Of a DNA stretch of 64,000 nt, positions 47,285-62,400 are shown one piece after another. The stretch is from Trachythela sp. YZ-2020 (taxonomy: Eukaryota; Cnidaria; Anthozoa; Malacalcyonacea; Clavulariidae). The stretch's first letter is position 1. Each line of letters begins with the position of its first letter. The DNA lies in contig JADLSH010000355.1 in the NCBI GenBank assembly GCA_016169945.1, positions 4,273,501 to 4,337,500 of the forward strand, given 5' to 3'. The translations under genes and the position numbers were made by a program. The notes beneath the pieces were generated by a model. The model worked only from the letters and a program-made list of their open reading frames with translations. It was not told where the DNA came from and ran no database searches.

Positions 47285-50200
47285 AATATGTATATAATCA
47301 TTTGTCTATAATTCTTTTGTGATTGTAAATAGTCATATAGTAACGTATAATAGTAATCTGCTATCGTGTAGCCAATTGTAAATTACCTAATATAGTGAGA
47401 TTTACAATTGTATGTAATGTTAAAAAATTTGTTTCAATAAAATTTTCATTCATATTATAATTATTATTTATTTATTACTATAGTGACTAGGTCTATGTAA
47501 ACTGCTCATTAATTCGGAACAGATAATTTGTACGGGAAATATTACTTATAAAACATAGCGAATTGGTTTTCACAAGAAATTAATATTTACTTCCCACGAT
47601 TTTATACTCCCCACGATTTTTACAACCATTTATTCAAAGTTTATTTGCAGAATGTTTAAGTCTATATGTATAGTGTGCTCGTTACACCATCTACATATAT
47701 AGCTATAGCTACCTGAGTGTTTATCTGTCTACGCCATCGTGCACTCAATCAGTTGTAACGGCTACGTGTTATTACCACACACAATCAATATGGACATGTG
47801 TTTGTCTGAAACTGATAGCACATCATTACATAATGTTTGGCAAGCAACCACTTGGCACCGATCCAATAATAACTGAATTAGTATCTGACGACATTATATT
47901 GAAGGCCTTTTTCTGCCAGGAATTAATATGATGTCTGTTCCAGTGTTAAAAAATTTGACTTCTCGATATTTGCACAACCGAAATAGCATCCAAATATATT
48001 AAAACATTTGTTATTGTAGAGTTAGAGATAGATTTTGTTTGGCGTTAGGCTTAGGGTAGGGGTTAGGTCTAGGGTTAGATTTTGGATTAGTAGTGGTTTA
48101 AGCGTATTAAAATAAATTATAGTTCACGTTCTCGCAAAGCGCAACAAGTTGATAAACAATTTAGGTGTTAGTGCGATTCTTAGTGAATTTGCTTTTCATT
48201 TTCTTTTCCTCAGGGCTTCTAGCTTATGCATTGCTATTTGCAATTAAATTCACCTCTTTCTTTCTTTATTATACAGGGTTCCCAAAAAAATGCCCCCCTT
48301 TATAATACTTTGTGGTATAACTTCGTTACCGTTAACCAAAGATTCAAAACGTTAAGGACTGTCCAAGTGTTTCTTGGTTCAGGTTCGTCAGGGACTGGCT
48401 ATACCCTTGGCAAGGCTCTGCAACATGGTACAGAGCATTCAGTTCAGAATCAGTGCTGCTGTTTAGGGTGCGAGGGATGATGTTTGTTATAATATGCGTC
48501 TTCACCCCCCAGAATCCCTTCTCCCACAAAAATATGTTGTGTCTGAATTGTTTTTATTAAAATGATTTTATATCAACAGCTAGGATCATTAATACATCTT
48601 TAACAGTTAAGCCATGCAATATTTCAACATTGTTAGATAGTGTTGGAATATTGTTGCGTCTGTTTACGGAGCTTAAGCATATATACATGCAATGATTTTT
48701 CAGTATTTGTGACTGTTTATCCTTAGATTTTAACGACGGTATGAAACGTATTGATTTCAATTTTGCACAAAGATTTACAATGATATTTTTATTGAATATT
48801 TTATCGTTATTTTCCGTTAAACACTGATGGGCGTTACTCTTCACTGAGAAACAAGTGTTTACACTTAAGATGAAAACTACTTGGTTGAAAGTGAACACGT
48901 GCGTTCAAAACCAAGCTACGTGGTTAATCCTGTAGTTAGTAATGAAAGCAAAATTACAATGGCTCTTTATTCATAACCAGCGCACTATAACCGCCCTCAC
49001 ATCCTGTCCTTGAAATTTCTATTGATATCTTGATTAATCTACGTGACAATGTCACTTTGCCTCACGCACAAGTCCGCAGGTAACACGCAATTAAAGTGCA
49101 AAGCTACTGCTTTTATCCACGGACAATATAGATATTTGCAGAGGAAGCTACAGTTTCCCACGGTTGTTCAACATTAATTCAAAGTTTGTTTAAAGAGTAA
49201 TTGAGTCTTGTCAGTTTTGTAAGAAAACCGAGAGTACTTATTGCAGACAATATGCATGGGGCTGCAATCATCTCTGCACCAATGCATGTAATGTATGGAA
49301 TATATATATGAAATAGTAATTGAAAAAATAATATAGCTCTATTTATACTGGATAGCTTCTGAGCTTCTCAACTGTTCTTCCTAGAGGTCCAGTAAAGGCC
49401 ATCCAATGGCGAAACTAGGCATTGCAACTATGCATGCAAATTGCCTTTTAGTATGAGCAGTTGTCATGGCTAGCTACAATCCCTGCAAAAATTATTGTGG
49501 GCAGCGCGTGCGTAAATAATTATAACTGTCTTTCCGATCATTTCTCTAACAGTTTAACTGTTTGGCCGAGCATCCACAGAACTCGGAGAAAATTGACGTG
49601 CGATAGTTGTTGATAGAAGCATCATCTTTGCCAAGTACTCGATCATCTCATATGCTAATACAGAGCCAGACGAAACTGAAATCAGATAACTGTACATTCA
49701 AGGAATCGAATCCCGGTTGCGGCTCCTTTTCGAGATATGTACAACCGAAATAGCGTCCATATAAATCAATACACATTAAATTTAGGGTTAAAGTAAATGT
49801 TAGGTTGGCGGGGAAGTTTGTTCAGCCACATTCACTCGTGCGCGCGTGGTTTCTGCTGAGAATTTTACCTCGCGACAATCTATCAAAAAATCTATCATGT
49901 TTGATATGAGAGTAACTTGCTGAGCTACGACCTCTCGTGGTAGTGAGCTCAGCCAAGGGCTCTATTGTTTGGCAGGCTTTTCATGCATGATCCTGTATGG
50001 CCAGGACGGAATGCATGGCGGGAAAATGTTTGCCACCCATCGTGTGTCCATCGTGTGTAGTTCATTGTCTTCCCACTATAGTAAGGCTGATATGGCAAAA
50101 TTTTCAACATGAGATAGGCCTGACCATTTCCTAAGATCGCTTCACAACCACGTTCCCAAGATTAATTCGAGTGGCTTTTCCGCGTCAACAATTGCGTAGA

Positions 50201-50311
50201 TCCGCAGCGCACAATTAGAAATGTCAACGGAAAATAACGGTAAAATTTCCAACGGTCTTGTTTGTCAAGCGTCGGTTAGCGACAAACATGCATTTTGAAT
50301 CTGGCGAACAG
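47285..50311. other. Intergenic, repeat-derived, upstream of gene B
   Basis: Blocks correspond to 31.7-34.0 kb. No exon is supported. A stretch near 48040-48085 has degenerate TTAGGG-like words. The last 150 bp form the gene B promoter. Confidence 0.5.
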
Positions 50312-50320
50312 TATATAAAA
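50312..50320 (+). promoter_or_regulatory. TATA box of vWA-HYR gene B
   Basis: TATATAAAA lies about 130 bases before the gene B start codon, in a block nearly identical to that of gene A (34033-34039). Confidence 0.7.
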
Positions 50321-50446
50321 GCAGGGTGACTGCAGTCGTTTGTCAGTCGACGAGAGAAGAGCTCGAGAACAGATCTCTTTCAAGAAGCAAGAGAAGTCGG
50401 TGAAATACTCAAGTGAAATATTGAAGACTGAAGTGAAATACTGAAG

Positions 50447-53400
50447 ATGCTGCGGTGGTTGATACTTTTGACGCTGTTTGTTCATAACAGTTTAGCTTTC
50501 AGTCTATATGATGAGATAGATGGTATGTGTTATTATAGATTAACACCTATATTTATGTTTCTGTTTTGGCGTACCATGGCCATGCAGTGCCTTTTCGATA
50601 GGGGTTCTATTCCAGCAGTATGAAAATTCTCGATTTTGTCATAAATATTTTAGAGCTGCACAAATGTATTTATAGAACTGCACGTTTGGTGTAGAACTGC
50701 AGGTTAATTAGAAACCCCTCAAATTCCTTGCTACATCCGAGACACGTCATGAACTTTACCTTACTCTAAGGTTACATCACATCATAAATACGCTTTTGTC
50801 ATAAAAATTCTTATTGCGGAGTCAGTTTTGGAGATTATTCCATCCTAAGCAGGAACAGGGCTAACTAAATAGTTATAGACGAAAATGATGTAACAAAACA
50901 TTCGCTAGCTCTATATGTTACGAATCCTCTCGTGGTTTTTACTTACGAACTTTCAAAATAACTTATTTTGCATTTATAGTAAGTAAATAAGTAAGTAAGT
51001 CACATGGGAGTGTGCTAATCATCCTTACTTGTAGCTGAGAGCTGAGCTGAATTTCGCAGCTCGATTTTATCAAGTCGAAGGCTTATTATGGAAAAGTTAA
51101 GTTACAAAACCGTGTTCGCATATTTCAATATAGGTTTTGGATTCGTTTGGATATATAAACCAGAGAAATACACGAACCTGTTGTTGTGGAGAGCAGTTAG
51201 AAAAGTGCACATATATACGCGTATATTTGATTGTATATAACTTGAATATGGACGCGGTCCCTTGAATTGCCAAGTGTTGTCAATGTCATTGACAATTTTC
51301 GCGGCAAAACATTTGGCAGTTCTAATATTGTTGCCTATTTCTCCTTTGCGTTTGTAAATTTCCAGAAAAAGATTGCAGAATCCGAAAGATCTCCATATAT
51401 CATTTTATCTCAATATTAGTAGATAAAATATAATATTCAGATCGTGTTTTTTACCGTAACAGATTACAATCTTTGGCGACGCCAGGAACCTACAGTTGAT
51501 GAAAATACGAACTCAGGTATATTAAAAACGTCCGCAAAAATTAATTAGTAATTCATAGGGCTCGTAATACGTTCCATCATTTTCTTGGACAAATTAAAGC
51601 TTACCAGACCAAGTACTGAAATGCAGTGCCCCGTCCAGTCTAGCCCAAGAGTAAATAATCATTCTCCACGCCATCAGTGTATGTGTATTTAAATTTATAC
51701 TATAGCTACAAATACTATGGCGCACAATTATGGTCAGTGCCTCTTCGACAGGGGTTCTATTCACTGATCTGAAAACAAGGACTGGATAGTGCATCTGCTA
51801 TGCATAAATGAAGCCAATGGCGGCCGTATTGGTATGACCACCACAAAATTACTGTGGTGTTGGAGACATGTTAATGAGAGTGTCTCTGTGCTCGGTTTCT
51901 GCTTGTATTGTATTGTACTTTGTGTGATGTTTCAGTACTAATCTACTGATGTTTTTGTTCTGTGAGGCAAATCTTGTAAAATAGAATAATCTAGTATAGG
52001 TAAAATTAGAAAATAAATAATATAATATTTGCATGGTGTGTTCTTTCCCATAACAGATTACAATCTTTGGCCACCCGACGAACCGTCCTCAGAAGAAACG
52101 AAACATGAAGATACGAAACCAGGTATAATATACGTCCGCAAACTTAATAACGTCACAACTCCTAATACGTTCCACCATTTTCTTGAACAAATTCAAGCTA
52201 ACCAGACACAGTATACTGAAATGCAGTGCCCCGTCTACAGTTTAGCACAAGAGTAAATAGTCGTTTTCCATCAGTGTATGTGTTTTTAAATTCATACTAT
52301 GTATCTCAGCATCGCTTAGCTATAGTTCGCCTAAAACAACAATATTTCGTTTTTATATTATGCTTCTACTTCTAGTATGTTTGGGTATACCGCAATTATC
52401 GAGAATGACAGAATACTGGCAACATTTTAAGGCATTAAGCGCATCAGTGTAGTGACTAGCTATATATATCCGGCAGTCGATTATAGATAGAGCTAACTTT
52501 TTATATAATTTATTTTTGTACAAGAAGTATTTTGAGGGTTCAAATCCCCGTCCAAACACTATATTAAAACTTTCCAAAAAATTTTCGACTTGTCAGCTCT
52601 CAAATAATGTTTAGACAAATCTAAATCGTGACGGTCGGTCAATATGAATACAGATGGTTATATAATATCTTACGATCGGCACCATCTGCGGTTGGATGGT
52701 GAGGTCCGTCAATACGATTGCAGATATCTATGACCGCAATTAAGAACTTCAATATGGCTGACATTAATCGTACGCCAAGTTTCCTTAATAACTCGATTTC
52801 TAGACATGTTAAAACAGCAAACTATACACCTAGATACTCCTTGTTGTTCACGAATTCTAGTTATATATAGCTTGTCTTATAACTCTTAGTTTTTTCGCAA
52901 GATATAAGCGAAATAAAATAGCGGCATTGATCGGTTGTGCAAAATATCGTGATTTGTTAATGGCGAGCAGATTAATTATTTGTCTGAAAGCCACCGACAA
53001 ATCACGTTATTTTGCGATAATCGAGTTCAATAGTTGTTTTATCATGAAAACTCAACAAGTAAAAAGTTTATATAAAGCTTATCGTTGTTTTTGTTCGCCT
53101 TTGTCCACGTAAAATGTTTCTTGTTCAGTTGTCAAACATTTTCCGTCGCAACCATGTCATTTCCCTCGTAGCGAAATGGGTTTTCTGCAACTTCGGCTTC
53201 TTTTTACACGTTTTTAATTCAAGGAAACACAAAACGCTAATTTGGAAAAGTTCGGCAAAATAAGCAAGCTGTCGTTTCCCTTGTCGTTTCAATGTTTGCA
53301 AAAACGAAGCTATAATACACATGAGCAGATCATTATTTGCACCAGCTATTTGCAACAGTTATTTGCAGGAAAATTAGCCAATACTATTGACAATAGTTAT

Positions 53401-56400
53401 GTGAATGATAATATAACTACTTATTAAACGAAAGTGAGGTCTTTACGGTAAAATATTAAACCGAGGTCTTGCCGTATTGACCGAGCAATAGTGAGGTCAA
53501 TACGGCAAGACCGAGGTTTAATATTTGACCGTAAAGACCGAACGTTTGAGGTCAATAAGTAGTTTATTATATGGCACAACCATGCATAAGTGGTAAAATA
53601 AGTAGTTTATTATATGGTTTGTTTTTGTTGTAGAACATTAAAAATTTCGTAATGCCCCGCGGGGCATCACGTTATTTTACGGACCGCTGATTAGCCAATC
53701 ATATCGCGTGAACTACAGGAACTAGCGCTTCCCATATGATAATAAATTATCCATAACAGTCCAACATGTTGGTCCGACATTGCTGGATGCAACAAGTTTG
53801 CCCTGTTTGAGCATTATGTTTGATAATGTTGGCTGATGTTGGATCAGATTTGACTTTATCATCCAACATCGTCCAATTACAATGTTGCTGGACCAACAAT
53901 GTTGAACTGTGTTAAACTGGTTTGAACGGGCTTTACACTGACCAAACTGACTGACTGAGATCCAAATAACATGATGCACCGCGGGAATTATGATTGAAGT
54001 GAACTTGGCCATCGATGATTTAGTTTATCACCAAAACCTCATCCGATATAATTGTTTCAAATTGTGTTTTCAGATTGTATCAAAGATATTCTTATCGTCT
54101 GGGATAACTCGTATTCCATTGGCAGATCACCCTTTCTCCATCAAGTCAGGCCTTTCATCAGAAAACTTATAGAAAGTCCACGATTAAACGTGGGAGAAGA
54201 CGGTACCAATATCGGCATTATTTCGTTCAGTACCCAGGCTGAAACCAGAGTATTGTGGAACGTTACGGGATACCCAAACCAAACAGATCTTTTGGCTGAG
54301 GTCAATGCGTTGAACTACGATGCTCTCAAAGGAGATGGTACAAGAACGGGCATTGCTTTAAAGATGGCAAATGAGGTGATTATAACTAGAATTTAACCCT
54401 TTATGTTGGCACTGCAAATTCCATTTGAGTTTGGCACGCCTATAGTTTTATCGTAATGTTTCGACGTTGGGGGTGAATCCATTGTCAAAGATGGATGGGA
54501 TGTGTTTCAACTATATGTGATTATACGCTACCTCTAATGCCTACCTCTCTCCTAGATATGTATTACCAGTATATAGGCCGAGTCCCATTTTGAATTTGAG
54601 GAGAGGTAGTGGCATGTGTCGTAGGCTATGCTGTCGGAGCTGTCACTACGTTGTCAAAGCCTTTTATGGATGTTATGCTAAAGTTGTCCTCAGTATACAA
54701 ACCTCACACCTTTTGTTGTTAAATATATATATTTAATAATCAAAATAAAAGGAAAACAAGATGTCCGTCTCTCTCTCGCTAAAAAACTACGTCTTCTATA
54801 ATAAGTTAACAACTTTCAAAAAAACAACAATTACGCATATAAGGTTATGAAAATGCCCGACTATATTTAGGATTTCGCTTACGTAATGGTAATGTTCTGA
54901 CAACATCTATAAAAGGCTTTGACAGCGTAGTGACAACGCCCCTGACAGCATAGTCCGCGTTACAATGCCTACCTCTCACACGCGGGATATCTCCAAAACC
55001 TGGCTCGGCCCATAGTAATAGGCATTAGAGAGGTAGTATAAGCATTATAGTTGACAACACATCCCATCCATCTTCGACAATAATGGGTTCGCCCCCCTCC
55101 AAATATTTCTCCACTCTTTACAGCATTCAACATAATATTATTCATTTTCCAGCTGTTTTCTGACAAAAACCCGTACAACTACCGAAAAAACGTCGGGGAT
55201 GTGGTGTTTCTACTCACGGATGGGCAACCTGTTAGGCGACTTCGATACCCGTTTTATGAATCCAAATTCGGCTTCCGATCGGAAACTGCAATGGCTGCTC
55301 ACTATGCCGAAGAACTAAGGAAAAAGAATATCACAGTGGTTGGGTTTGCGGTTGGAAAGGATATCTCTGACACGTTTTATAATAACCTTGAACTTTGGTC
55401 GAACTACGTGTTTAGAACGCAGTTAACTGAACTCGATACAGTACTGGACAAAATTGTCAATGCATCTTGCACCATTGCAGGTAACAAGACTGTATTACTG
55501 TAATAATATCTCGAACGTATGGTGCAAGCACGAAATACTGTGAGTCTTTAGGGTCAATCTACTTGAAAAATACAATAATAACTTCGACATTTTGAGCGAA
55601 GGCCCTTCGTCTGGAAGTTAGTAGCGACGAAGGGCCTTCGCTCGAAACGTCGAAGTTCTTATTGACGTATATTTCAGGTAGATTGATCCAAAAGACCCGC
55701 TGTATGACAGTAACCTACTATTGCCTACGAATATAAATAATTTGAGGGTTATTACCGTCTATGCATCAACGCCTGTTTTCTTGTTCTTAGCGCGTCACCG
55801 TCCGCAATGATCCAGGCACAGATTGTGATTGGTGAAATATATAATTATGTTCTCTGATTGTATGAATGGATGTTACCATATAAATTATATCTAACGTAAC
55901 CCCTTCTTTCAATCAACGCTTAGCGCATTAGCGGAATTCCTAATTGCAGTCAATCTTCTTTGCAGGGGAATGTGGCTGCGATACGGTGAATCCGGACGTA
56001 TACACCAAGCAAGGAAGAGATGCTATTGCGGAGTGGGTACCACCTACTCTTAAATGTACAACTCGTCAACCAACCTTCTTTGAAACCGAGATTACCCCTA
56101 AAGGATCGACGTCTGGCCAGAGATTTGCAGAAGGCCGACACAACGTTATATATAACTTTACATTTAAAGATGGCGGCAAGCTAAGGACCCAAAATTGCAA
56201 CGTGTCCATAACAGTTTTTGGTAAGTCAATGTGCATGTACACTACCAAATAGCTTGAGCTCCGCCAAGCGAAATTGCAGCCAAAATTGACACCTAAGTCA
56301 GACTGACCTCGTTTAGTGAGCATACGTACAATATACAAGTTACTTTGTCGAGTTCTTAAGTTGTTTCAAGTCAATCAAGATATAGATTATAGTAATTAGT

Positions 56401-59400
56401 AAGCAAAGCTTTCTATTTATTGGTAAAAATTCAAGGTAAAGGACAGCGTATCACGCTTTTAGCCTATCAAAGCTTTCCTGGTTGTAAAAACCATTGCTAC
56501 AGCTGAGTTACACAGTTAATCAGCTATCATTCAAAGGCTTTTTGAAATTATTGGGGGAGGCGGCTAACCCCACTCGCCCCACTAGTGTCCATCGTTGACT
56601 TTATGCTAAATTTTCATGGTTGAAAAAGATTGTTGCAGCTCAGTGATTCGTTTATTTAGCTCAGCTGTTATCTTTTAGTGATTTTAAGGGGCAGTTGTCC
56701 CCTTTGGCCCCTTCTGGTGTGGTACTGGAGTACGTTGAGTCCATAGATATTGGAGATATAGATTGCTGACTCGGCAAGCGCCGACATGAAGAATTCAAGA
56801 TGGCGTCTGAAACTGGCAAAACGTTAAGCGACTTAGTCAACGTACGTCGCTTTGGGCAACGTTAAAGAAAAGATACATCTTTTAATATGTTTATTGCCCT
56901 TGTGGACTTTATAAAAACATCAATTTGACGGGGAAAATATTACAAATTACCTTCGATTTATGTCGATTTCAAGTTCGGCGAAATCACATATTTAAGCCGC
57001 CAGCTCGTAATACACAAGTTTTCGCCTTGAATTCCCATTATTTTGTTTAGAAATTATTCAGGAATAACTCTTTCAACTTTCTATTAGACATCATTACTCC
57101 AAAGGGCAAAAATATTGCAAAACGTCAATCCGTCAGCTCACTGATACCAAATGTTTGTTATTCCAAAGAAAAACCGTCCACAACACTTCTATATTGAATA
57201 CACTCCACGGTAATGTGGAAATAATGCTGTGGTTATCCAGCAAATGCTCCCATTAAGCTTCGTTCATCGAGTCACTTGAGGCACCATCATACAAAATGGC
57301 TGCTCAATCGGGGAAATTTTGTTTGAATTTTGGCGCATTTGTCAATATAGTGACGTATTACGAGTCAGCAATCTACGACTCCTATATCTATGGTCGTGAG
57401 TCATGTCTATCCGTAATATGCCCTTCATTACTCGTGCCAAGCCGTTGGCCGTGACAACGAGTCTTAAAATGCAAAGCCTTTTTACTTTGTTTTCTTTTTA
57501 TCTTTCATATTCATTTTAGGATGCGAGTGCCCTGCTCAACAAACCGTTAATGGGGTAATTGGACCTTATGAAACTACAGGTCTAGCGAAATGGGAAATAC
57601 CAGTACCCACATGTGAAGCAGAACTAAAGTATCCAGTCGACGAAGTACCCAAGCCAGAAGGATCGTTTACTGAAGGAGAACACACAGTGGAATATGTGTA
57701 CACTCACAAGGGTCCCAGCAATACCTTTGATATAGCATGTGATGTAAAGATCAATATGAAAGGTATGTGTTTAAGGCGTCAGATGCCCTTGCAAGCTCTG
57801 GCACCATTAAAATTTGGCTTTTCTTCAATAAATCATTTCGCAATATCGACTACGCATCCAAATGACGCGTTCAACGTCGGGATAAAATTGCAGTTGAATC
57901 ATAACATGTAGCTGCCTGAGACTTGAGGGAGAAAAACAGTTAGTTTCCGCACGATTGACTCTCCTACAAGAATATATTCTCTTAAGTGTACCTTTCTCCA
58001 TTTTCCTTTACACGGCAGACAAATATGCTAGTATAAAAGTTAGTAGTAAATGATGTTGGTAGATGGAATAGCCGAACGGAATTATATATACATTTTGTAG
58101 ACCTAGCCAGGAGCAGTTGCGAAAAATGCAATTTAGGCCCTCTGGCAGGAATTGCGATATTCATACATCTGTGGGTACTGGAGTACGTTGAGTCCATAGA
58201 TATAGGAGGTATAGATTGCTGACTCGAGAACGGCATGCGCCAACATGAAGAATTCAAGATTGCGTCTGAAACGGGTAAAACGTTAGGCGACTTAGTCAAC
58301 GTACGTCGCTTTGGGCAACGTTAAAGAAAAGATACATCTTTTAATATGTTTATTGCCCTCCTGGACTTTATAGAAACATCAATTCGACAGGGAAAATATT
58401 ACAAATTACCTTCGTTTATGCCGATTTTAAGTTCGGCGAAATCACATATTTAAGCCGCCAGCTCGTAATACACAAGTTTTCGCCTTGAATCCCCATTATT
58501 TTGTTTAGAAATTATCAAGGAATAACTCTTTCAACTTTCTATCAGACATCATTACTCCAAAGGGCAAAAATATTGCAAAACGTCAATCCGTCAGCTCACT
58601 GGTACCAAATGTTTGTTATTCCAAAGAAAAACCGTCCACAACACTACTATATTGAATACACTCCACGGTAACGTGGAATTAATGCTGTGGTTATCCAGCA
58701 AATGCTCCCATTAAGCTTCGTTCATCGAGTCACTTGAGGCACATGGCTGCCAAATCGGGGAAATTTTGTTTGAATTTTGGCGCATTTGTCAATATAGTGA
58801 CGTATTACGAGTCAGCAATCTACGACTCCTATATCTATGGTTGAGTCATGTCTATCCGTAATATGTCCCTCATTACTCGTTCCAAGCCGTTGGCCGTGAC
58901 AACAAGTCTTAAAATGCAAAGCCTTTTTCCTTTGTTTTCTTTTTATCTTTCATATTCATTTTAGAATGCGAGTGCCCTGCTCAACAAACCGTTAATGGGG
59001 CAATTGGACCTTATGAAACTACAGGTCTAGCGAAATGGAAAATACCAGTACCCACATGTGAAGCAGATCTAAAGTATCCAGTCGACAAGCCAGAAGGATC
59101 GTTTACTGAAGGAGAGCACACAGTGGAATATGTGTACACTAACAAGGGTGCCAGCAATACCTTTGATATAGCATGTGACGTAAAGATCAACATGAAAGGT
59201 ATGTGTTTAAGGCGTCAGATGCCCTTGCAAGCTCTGGCACCATTAAAATTTGGCTTTTCTTCAATAAATCATTTCGCAATATCGACTACGCATCCAAATG
59301 ACGCGTTCAACGTCGGGATAAAATTGCAGTTGAATCATAACATGTAGCTGCCTGAGACTTGAGGGAGAAAAACAGTTAGTTTTCGCACGATTGATAAGTT

Positions 59401-62400
59401 TGTCCCATTTGTAAGAGACATTCAATTATTGCAAAACCAATACAGATTTTTTTCTGTATTGTTCTGGGTATAAAGAATATTCCACTTGACTTCATATCAT
59501 CAAAAATAATTGTGCATTCCGCCATCTTGGATATGCATATCCGTCTTCGGATATGCGTGACATCACAACAGGGTAAAACTATTTTGTAAATATATTGAGC
59601 AATTCTTGTGTCATTATCATGCTAAATTCTATTATTTTTGTACTCGTCTATATTTAAATTAACCACCAGCTCTGTAGAAGCGCTTTCCTCTGGTATTTAG
59701 GCTATTGTTATAAGTCTTGTAACCTCTATCACTGTTGTGATGTCATTTAATTAGGTCTAAATATAAAACAAGATGGCGGATGACAGTATGTCCATGGTCA
59801 AAAGGTCATAGTAATTATTCTCAACGTTCTTTTAAATCAGACAAACAAAATTTTTGTTGTCATTTCCTTTTAATTATTTTCAATAATTATTGAATATTTC
59901 ATTTTCAATAATTGAAGCTGTCAAATTATTGACAGCTCGAATTGTTTGCTCTTTAATTTTGTTTTATGGCCCAAAAACTTGGTGGGTCATAATTATTTTG
60001 AATTCTCTATTTAGAGTGCAAATGTCCCAGTCCCTCGCAGACGGTGAATGCCCGAGTTGAACCAGGTGATATGAAAGCCTCTGTCAATTGGACGGAACCT
60101 GTACCCACTTGTCCGACCACGGCAAGCTCAAACAATACGAACGGAAACAATGGATGGTTCTCTGTTGGTGAACACACGCTCACCTACAAGTACACATACA
60201 GCACCGAAATACACAGTTTTGATATGCAATGTCATGTAAAAATTGTTGTTACAGGTACAGTATGTTAGTAGACTTGCTCCAAGTGTCTCTCTTGTTCTGT
60301 ATCACCCTACTTATACTAGACAGGCAAACTCTGCAGTGGATTAAAACCCGGGTCAAATGAGGATGAGAGTTGATGAGAGTTAGCAAGCGAGAGTTTGCAT
60401 GAGAGTTTCATCAACCCTTAAGGCCCAGTCAAACCAGAACAAAGGTTGCATGAGATTTGACTGGATATTACCGAGCGTACCGTTCAACGAGGAAACATTT
60501 TCATTAATTTTCATCAAAATTTGAACCAGCTCAAATTTCCATAAAGGAAAAGGGATGTAACAAGGTGGTGGTGAACTGGAGGTGTACAAACCTGTAGGGT
60601 GTATGGGGTTCTTCCCATCAAAATCTTCATTTTCTTGAACCTCTGAGAGTTGATTTTCATGATCAGCAACAATCTTTTGATATATCCATCTAAACTTTTA
60701 GTATAAAAGAAGGGTTTGTTATGGATTATAGTAATTAGTAAGCAAAGCTATTGGTAAAAATTCAAGGTGAAGGACAGCGTATCAAGCTTTTAGCCTATCT
60801 AAGCTTTCCTGGTTGTAAAACCATTGCTACAGCTGATCGAGTTACACAGTTAACCAGCTATCATTCAAGGGCTTTCTTAAATTATTGGGGGAGGCGGCTA
60901 ACCCCACTCGCCCTACTAGTGTCGATCATTGACTTTATGCTAAATTTTCATGGTTGAAAAAGATTGTTGCAGCTTAGGGATTCGTTTATTTAGCTCAGCT
61001 GTTATCTTTTAGTGATTTTAAGGGGCAGTTGTCCCCTTTGGCCCCTTCTGGTGTGGCACTGGAGTACGTTGAGTCCATAGATATAGGAGGTATAGATTGC
61101 TGACTCGAGAACGGCATGCGCCAACATGAAGAATTCAAGATTGCGGCTGAACAGGGTAAAACGTTAGGCGACTTAGTCAACGTACGTCGCTTTGGGCAAC
61201 GTTAAAGAAAAGATACATCTTTTAATATGTTTATTGCCCTCCTGGACTTTATAGAAACATCAATTTGACGGGGAAAATATTACAAATTACCTTCGATTTA
61301 TGTCGATTTCAAGTTCGGCGAAATCACATATTTAAGCCGCCAGCTCGTAATACACAAGTTTTCGCCTTGAATTCCCATTATTTTGTTTAGAAATTATTCA
61401 GGAATAACTCTTTCAACTTTCTATTAGACATCATTACTCCAAAGGGCAAAAATATTGCAAAACGTCAATCCGTCAGCTCACTGATACCAAATGTTTGTTA
61501 TTCCAAAGAAAAACCGTCCACAACACTTCTATATTGAATACACTCCACGGTAATGTGGAAATAATGCTGTGGTTATCCAGCAAATGCTCCCATTAAGCTT
61601 CGTTCATCGAGTCACTTGAGGCACCATCATACAAAATGGCTGCTCAATCGGGGAAATTTTGTTTGAATTTTGGCGCATTTGTCAATATAGTGACGTATTA
61701 CGAGTCAGCAATCTACGACTCCTATATCTATGGTCGTGAGTCATGTCTATCCGTAATATGCCCTTCATTACTCGTGCCAAGCCGTTGGCCGTGACAACGA
61801 GTCTTAAAATGCAAAGCCTTTTTACTTTGTTTTCTTTTTATCTTTCATATTCATTTTAGGATGCGAGTGCCCTGCTCAACAAACCGTTAATGGGGTAATT
61901 GGACCTTATGAAACTACAGGTCTAGCGAAATGGGAAATACCAGTACCCACATGTGAAGCAGAACTAAAGTATCCAGTCGACGAAGTACCCAAGCCAGAAG
62001 GATCGTTTACTGAAGGAGAACACACAGTGGAATATGTGTACACTCACAAGGGTCCCAGCAATACCTTTGATATAGCATGTGATGTAAAGATCAATATGAA
62101 AGGTATGTGTTTAAGGCGTCAGATGCCCTTGCAAGCTCTGGCACCATTAAAATTTGGCTTTTCTTCAATAAATCATTTCGCAATATCGACTACGCATCCA
62201 AATGACGCGTTCAACGTCGGGATAAAATTGCAGTTGAATCATAACATGTAGCTGCCTGAGACTTGAGGGAGAAAAACAGTTAGTTTCCGCACGATTGACT
62301 CTCCTACAAGAATATATTCTCTTAAGTGTACCTTTCTCCATTTTCCTTTACACGGCAGACAAATATGCTAGTATAAAAGTTAGTAGTAAATGATGTTGGT

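Larger units (their letters stand above)
44180..52900. repeat. Large segmental duplication, right arm
   Basis: This is the partner of 29030-35840. It is enlarged by insertions absent from the left arm: a palindromic MITE at 45090-45495, a retroelement remnant at about 46900-47284 and extra intron/exon sequence at 50560-51730. It lacks the MITEs at 32510 and 35178. Confidence 0.85.
56385..60724. repeat. 4.34-kb HYR-exon duplication, unit 1
   Basis: Unit 1 and unit 2 (60725 to the window end) both begin ATAGTAATTAGTAAGCAAAG. Matching landmarks are 4340 bp apart (exons 57520 and 61860). Exon-sized stretches look identical, so the event is recent or homogenised. Within each unit, a 1445-bp sub-unit is itself duplicated (57520 to 58965, 61860 to 63307). 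Confidence 0.9.

Noticed and set aside
48040..48090. Telomere-like TTAGGG words
   Set aside because: Only a few degenerate units, with no array; chance or ancient remnant.
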